Shown: positions 43,795 through 45,660 of the stretch, piece by piece
Numbering within the stretch: position 1 is the first letter of the stretch
Layout of the letters: every line of letters begins with the position of its first letter
Assembly (NCBI GenBank): GCA_030054025.1
Contig: JASGCQ010000010.1
Span: 1 to 45,660, forward strand
Direction of reading: 5' to 3'
Source: Phycisphaerales bacterium
GTDB lineage: Bacteria; Bacteroidota; Bacteroidia; Chitinophagales; Chitinophagaceae
DNA: 45,660 bases
Notes under the pieces: generated by a model
Seen by the model: only the letters and a program-made list of their open reading frames with translations
What the model was told of the DNA's origin: nothing
Database searches by the model: none
Translations under genes and position numbers: made by a program

Positions 43795-45588
43795 ATGAGC
43801 AACGAAGCAATAGTACACGAAGCACACGCCGCACATGCACACGAGCATCACGAGCAGCATTTTTTCTCAAAATACATCTTCAGTCAAGATCACAAAATCA
43901 TTGCCAAGCAATTCTTGGTAACAGGCATTATTTGGGCAATCATTGGTGCCTTGATGTCCGTTTTCTTTCGCTTACAATTAGGCTTCCCCGACAAGACGTT
44001 TCCGATTATGGAAAAATTCTTGGGCGAGTGGGCTAAAGGCGGAAAACTTAATCCCGAATTTTACTACGCCTTGGTGACCATGCATGGTACCATCTTGGTA
44101 TTCTTTGTGTTGACTGCCGGTTTGAGCGGAACTTTTGCCAACCTACTCATTCCACTACAAATTGGAGCACGCGATATGGCTTCTCCATTTATGAACATGT
44201 TGTCTTATTGGTTCTTCTTTGTTGCCGGCGTTATCATGTTTGTTTCCTTGTTTATACAAACAGGTCCTGCATCGGGTGGTTGGACAACCTACCCACCCTT
44301 GAGTGCACTTAAAGAAGCCTCTATGGGTTCGGGATTAGGTATGGACTTGTGGTTGGTGAGTATGGCACTCTTCGTAGTTTCTTCCCTTTTGGGCGGTCTC
44401 AACTATGTGTCCACCATCCTCAATATGCGTACCAAAGGTATGACCATGACCCGTATGCCATTGACCATTTGGGCTTTGTTCTTCACCGCAGTATTGGGTA
44501 TCCTTTCCTTCCCGGTATTATTCTCAGGTTTCGTATTGTTGATATTCGATCGCAGCTTCGGTACCTCTTTCTACCTTTCCGAAATCTTCATTGGCGGAAA
44601 AGCAATGCCCAACGTAGGTGGTTCTGCCATCCTCTATCAGCATCTATTCTGGTTCTTGGGTCACCCCGAGGTATATATCATCATGCTACCCGGTATGGGT
44701 ATGGCTTCGGAGATACTCTCTACCAATAGCCGTAAGCCTATCTTTGGATACTTTGCCATGATTATCTCCTTGGTGGGTATCACCGTACTAGCATTCTTGG
44801 TATGGGCGCATCACATGTTCGTAACCGGGATGAGTCCTTTCTTAGGTTCTATATTCGTACTCCTTACCCTATTGATTGCCGTACCATCTGCCGTAAAAGT
44901 ATTTAACTGGCTCACGACCATCTGGCGCGGTAATATCCGTTTTACCCCCGCCATGATGTTTGCACTCGGATTCGTATCCCTCTTCATTTCAGGTGGTCTT
45001 ACCGGTATCTTCTTGGGCAACTCTGCTTTGGATATTCACTTGCACGATACCTATTTCGTAGTAGCGCATTTCCATATCGTAATGGGTGTATCTGCCTTCT
45101 TCGGGATGTTTGCTGGTATCTACCATTGGTATCCCAAAATGTTTGGTCGCTTTATGAATAAGCCATTGGCATACATTCACTTCTTTATCACCTTTGTCGG
45201 TGCCTACCTCATCTTCTGGCCCATGCACTACGAAGGTATAGCGGGTATGCCCCGTCGTTATTACGATTACAGTGCTTGGGAATCCTTCAAGAATTTCGGC
45301 ACCCTCAACTCTTTCATCAGCGTAGTGGTGATTATCGTATTCTTCGGTCAATTGATATTTGTGTATAACTTTTTCGCCAGCATCTGGAAAGGACGCAAAG
45401 TAACCACACTAAATCCTTGGGGTTCTACTACCTTGGAGTGGACTACACCGATTCGTCCAGGACATGGCAACTGGGAAGGCGATATCCCCGAAGTACATCG
45501 TTGGAGCTATGACTATCGCGACGATGGTAATGGCAACGACTTTATCCCGCAAACTACGCCTTTGCGTCCGGGAGAAGAAGCCCATTAA
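43795..45588 (+). CDS. coxA: Cytochrome c oxidase subunit I
   Basis: A 597-residue haem-copper oxidase subunit I. A His-rich N-terminal tail (HEAHAAHAHEHHEQHFF) precedes 12 helices. Haem and copper ligands are all present: low-spin haem His in VTMHGTILVFF, CuB His and cross-linked Tyr in GHPEVYIIMLPG, the CuB His pair in WAHHMFVTG, and the haem a3 and haem a His in HDTYFVVAHFHIVMG. The PEVY motif with Tyr marks an A-type oxidase. The C-terminal soluble tail ends TPLRPGEEAH. It is the last gene in the window; subunits III/IV would be expected beyond the edge. Confidence 0.97.
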   Translation: MSNEAIVHEAHAAHAHEHHEQHFFSKYIFSQDHKIIAKQFLVTGIIWAIIGALMSVFFRLQLGFPDKTFPIMEKFLGEWAKGGKLNPEFYYALVTMHGTILVFFVLTAGLSGTFANLLIPLQIGARDMASPFMNMLSYWFFFVAGVIMFVSLFIQTGPASGGWTTYPPLSALKEASMGSGLGMDLWLVSMALFVVSSLLGGLNYVSTILNMRTKGMTMTRMPLTIWALFFTAVLGILSFPVLFSGFVLLIFDRSFGTSFYLSEIFIGGKAMPNVGGSAILYQHLFWFLGHPEVYIIMLPGMGMASEILSTNSRKPIFGYFAMIISLVGITVLAFLVWAHHMFVTGMSPFLGSIFVLLTLLIAVPSAVKVFNWLTTIWRGNIRFTPAMMFALGFVSLFISGGLTGIFLGNSALDIHLHDTYFVVAHFHIVMGVSAFFGMFAGIYHWYPKMFGRFMNKPLAYIHFFITFVGAYLIFWPMHYEGIAGMPRRYYDYSAWESFKNFGTLNSFISVVVIIVFFGQLIFVYNFFASIWKGRKVTTLNPWGSTTLEWTTPIRPGHGNWEGDIPEVHRWSYDYRDDGNGNDFIPQTTPLRPGEEAH

Positions 45589-45660
45589 TCTGTTCTAAAA
45601 AACATTAGACCTCTAACCTAAATAAAAGATAAGTACCTTTGACTTCCTGTATGAGATATA
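45589..45660 (+). other. Intergenic tail after coxA
   Basis: Seventy-two bases to the window edge. No terminator hairpin is visible, which is consistent with the operon continuing past the window. Confidence 0.4.

Noticed and set aside
1..45660. CRISPR array, rRNA operon, prophage or integron
   Set aside because: No regularly spaced repeats, rRNA sequence, phage structural genes or integrase were seen.

Overview
The window looks like a chromosomal segment of a Bacteroidota bacterium, most likely from the Chitinophagales/Sphingobacteriia side of the phylum. Four things point there: two type IX secretion (T9SS) cargo proteins with C-terminal sorting domains; an alternative complex III (actABCDEF) operon running directly into cytochrome c oxidase genes (coxBA); Bacteroidota-type promoter elements (TANNTTTG, once with a well-spaced TTTG); and phylum-typical families such as DUF3127, DUF4836 and the rsfS-ftsH pair beside birA. 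The placement is inferred from gene content; no rRNA is present.

Layout. 1-3.6 kb (minus): DNA polymerase I, followed by a frameshifted AlbA_2/Schlafen-type gene that runs off the left edge. 3.8-5.4 kb (plus): a small two-gene membrane module of unknown function, its second gene frameshifted, then a half-length DUF1456 protein. 5.5-6.5 kb: an outer-membrane beta-barrel protein (minus) and a broken Gly/Tyr-rich secreted peptide gene (plus). 6.6-10.2 kb: tRNA-His, a DUF3127 protein with an SSB-like tail, a DUF4836 lipoprotein and an Asp-box lipoprotein. 10.2-11.8 kb (minus): Hsp15-type S4 protein, acyl-CoA thioesterase and a gamma-carbonic-anhydrase-like protein. 11.9-16.3 kb (plus): secreted C1 peptidase, a small acidic protein, FolB, an arginase-fold protein with degraded metal sites, and HflX. 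16.4-19.2 kb: TylF-like methyltransferase and a T9SS type B cargo. 19.4-26.2 kb: PdxA, M16 peptidase, VWA protein, GNAT acetyltransferase, DAHP synthase/chorismate mutase and a methyltransferase. 26.3-27.4 kb: a decayed pair, a HipA-like kinase remnant and a HipA-N-like/HIRAN protein. 27.7-32.1 kb: pentapeptide-repeat protein, FtsH and RsfS (minus), then BirA (plus) and ArfB (minus). 32.2-33.7 kb: a scar made of an IS1595-type transposase remnant, a 135-bp direct repeat and a T9SS type A cargo gene whose start codon appears to be ACG. 33.9-45.6 kb: the respiratory operon actA-actB-actC-actD-actE-actF-coxB-coxA.

How the parts work together. The act-cox operon encodes a complete quinol-to-oxygen branch: ActABCDEF oxidises quinol, ActA/ActE haems carry electrons, and CoxB (CuA) and CoxA (haem-copper centre) reduce oxygen. 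ActA carries a sixth, N-terminal haem domain. Most of the remainder is housekeeping. Accessory DNA is confined to the left edge, 3.8-6.5 kb, 26.3-27.6 kb and 32.1-33.6 kb, and every broken gene lies there. I count four apparent single-base frameshifts, one probable internal deletion, one truncated transposase and one probable start-codon loss, while every recognised housekeeping gene reads through cleanly. That suggests genuine decay rather than random sequencing error, although three of the frameshifts can be placed in homopolymer runs of five or more bases, so error is not excluded.

The best candidate for something little described is the HipA-like/HIRAN pair. It resembles a split HipA (HipS/HipT-like) in which the small-domain partner has gained a HIRAN DNA-binding domain. 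The copy here is damaged, so intact relatives would be needed to study it.
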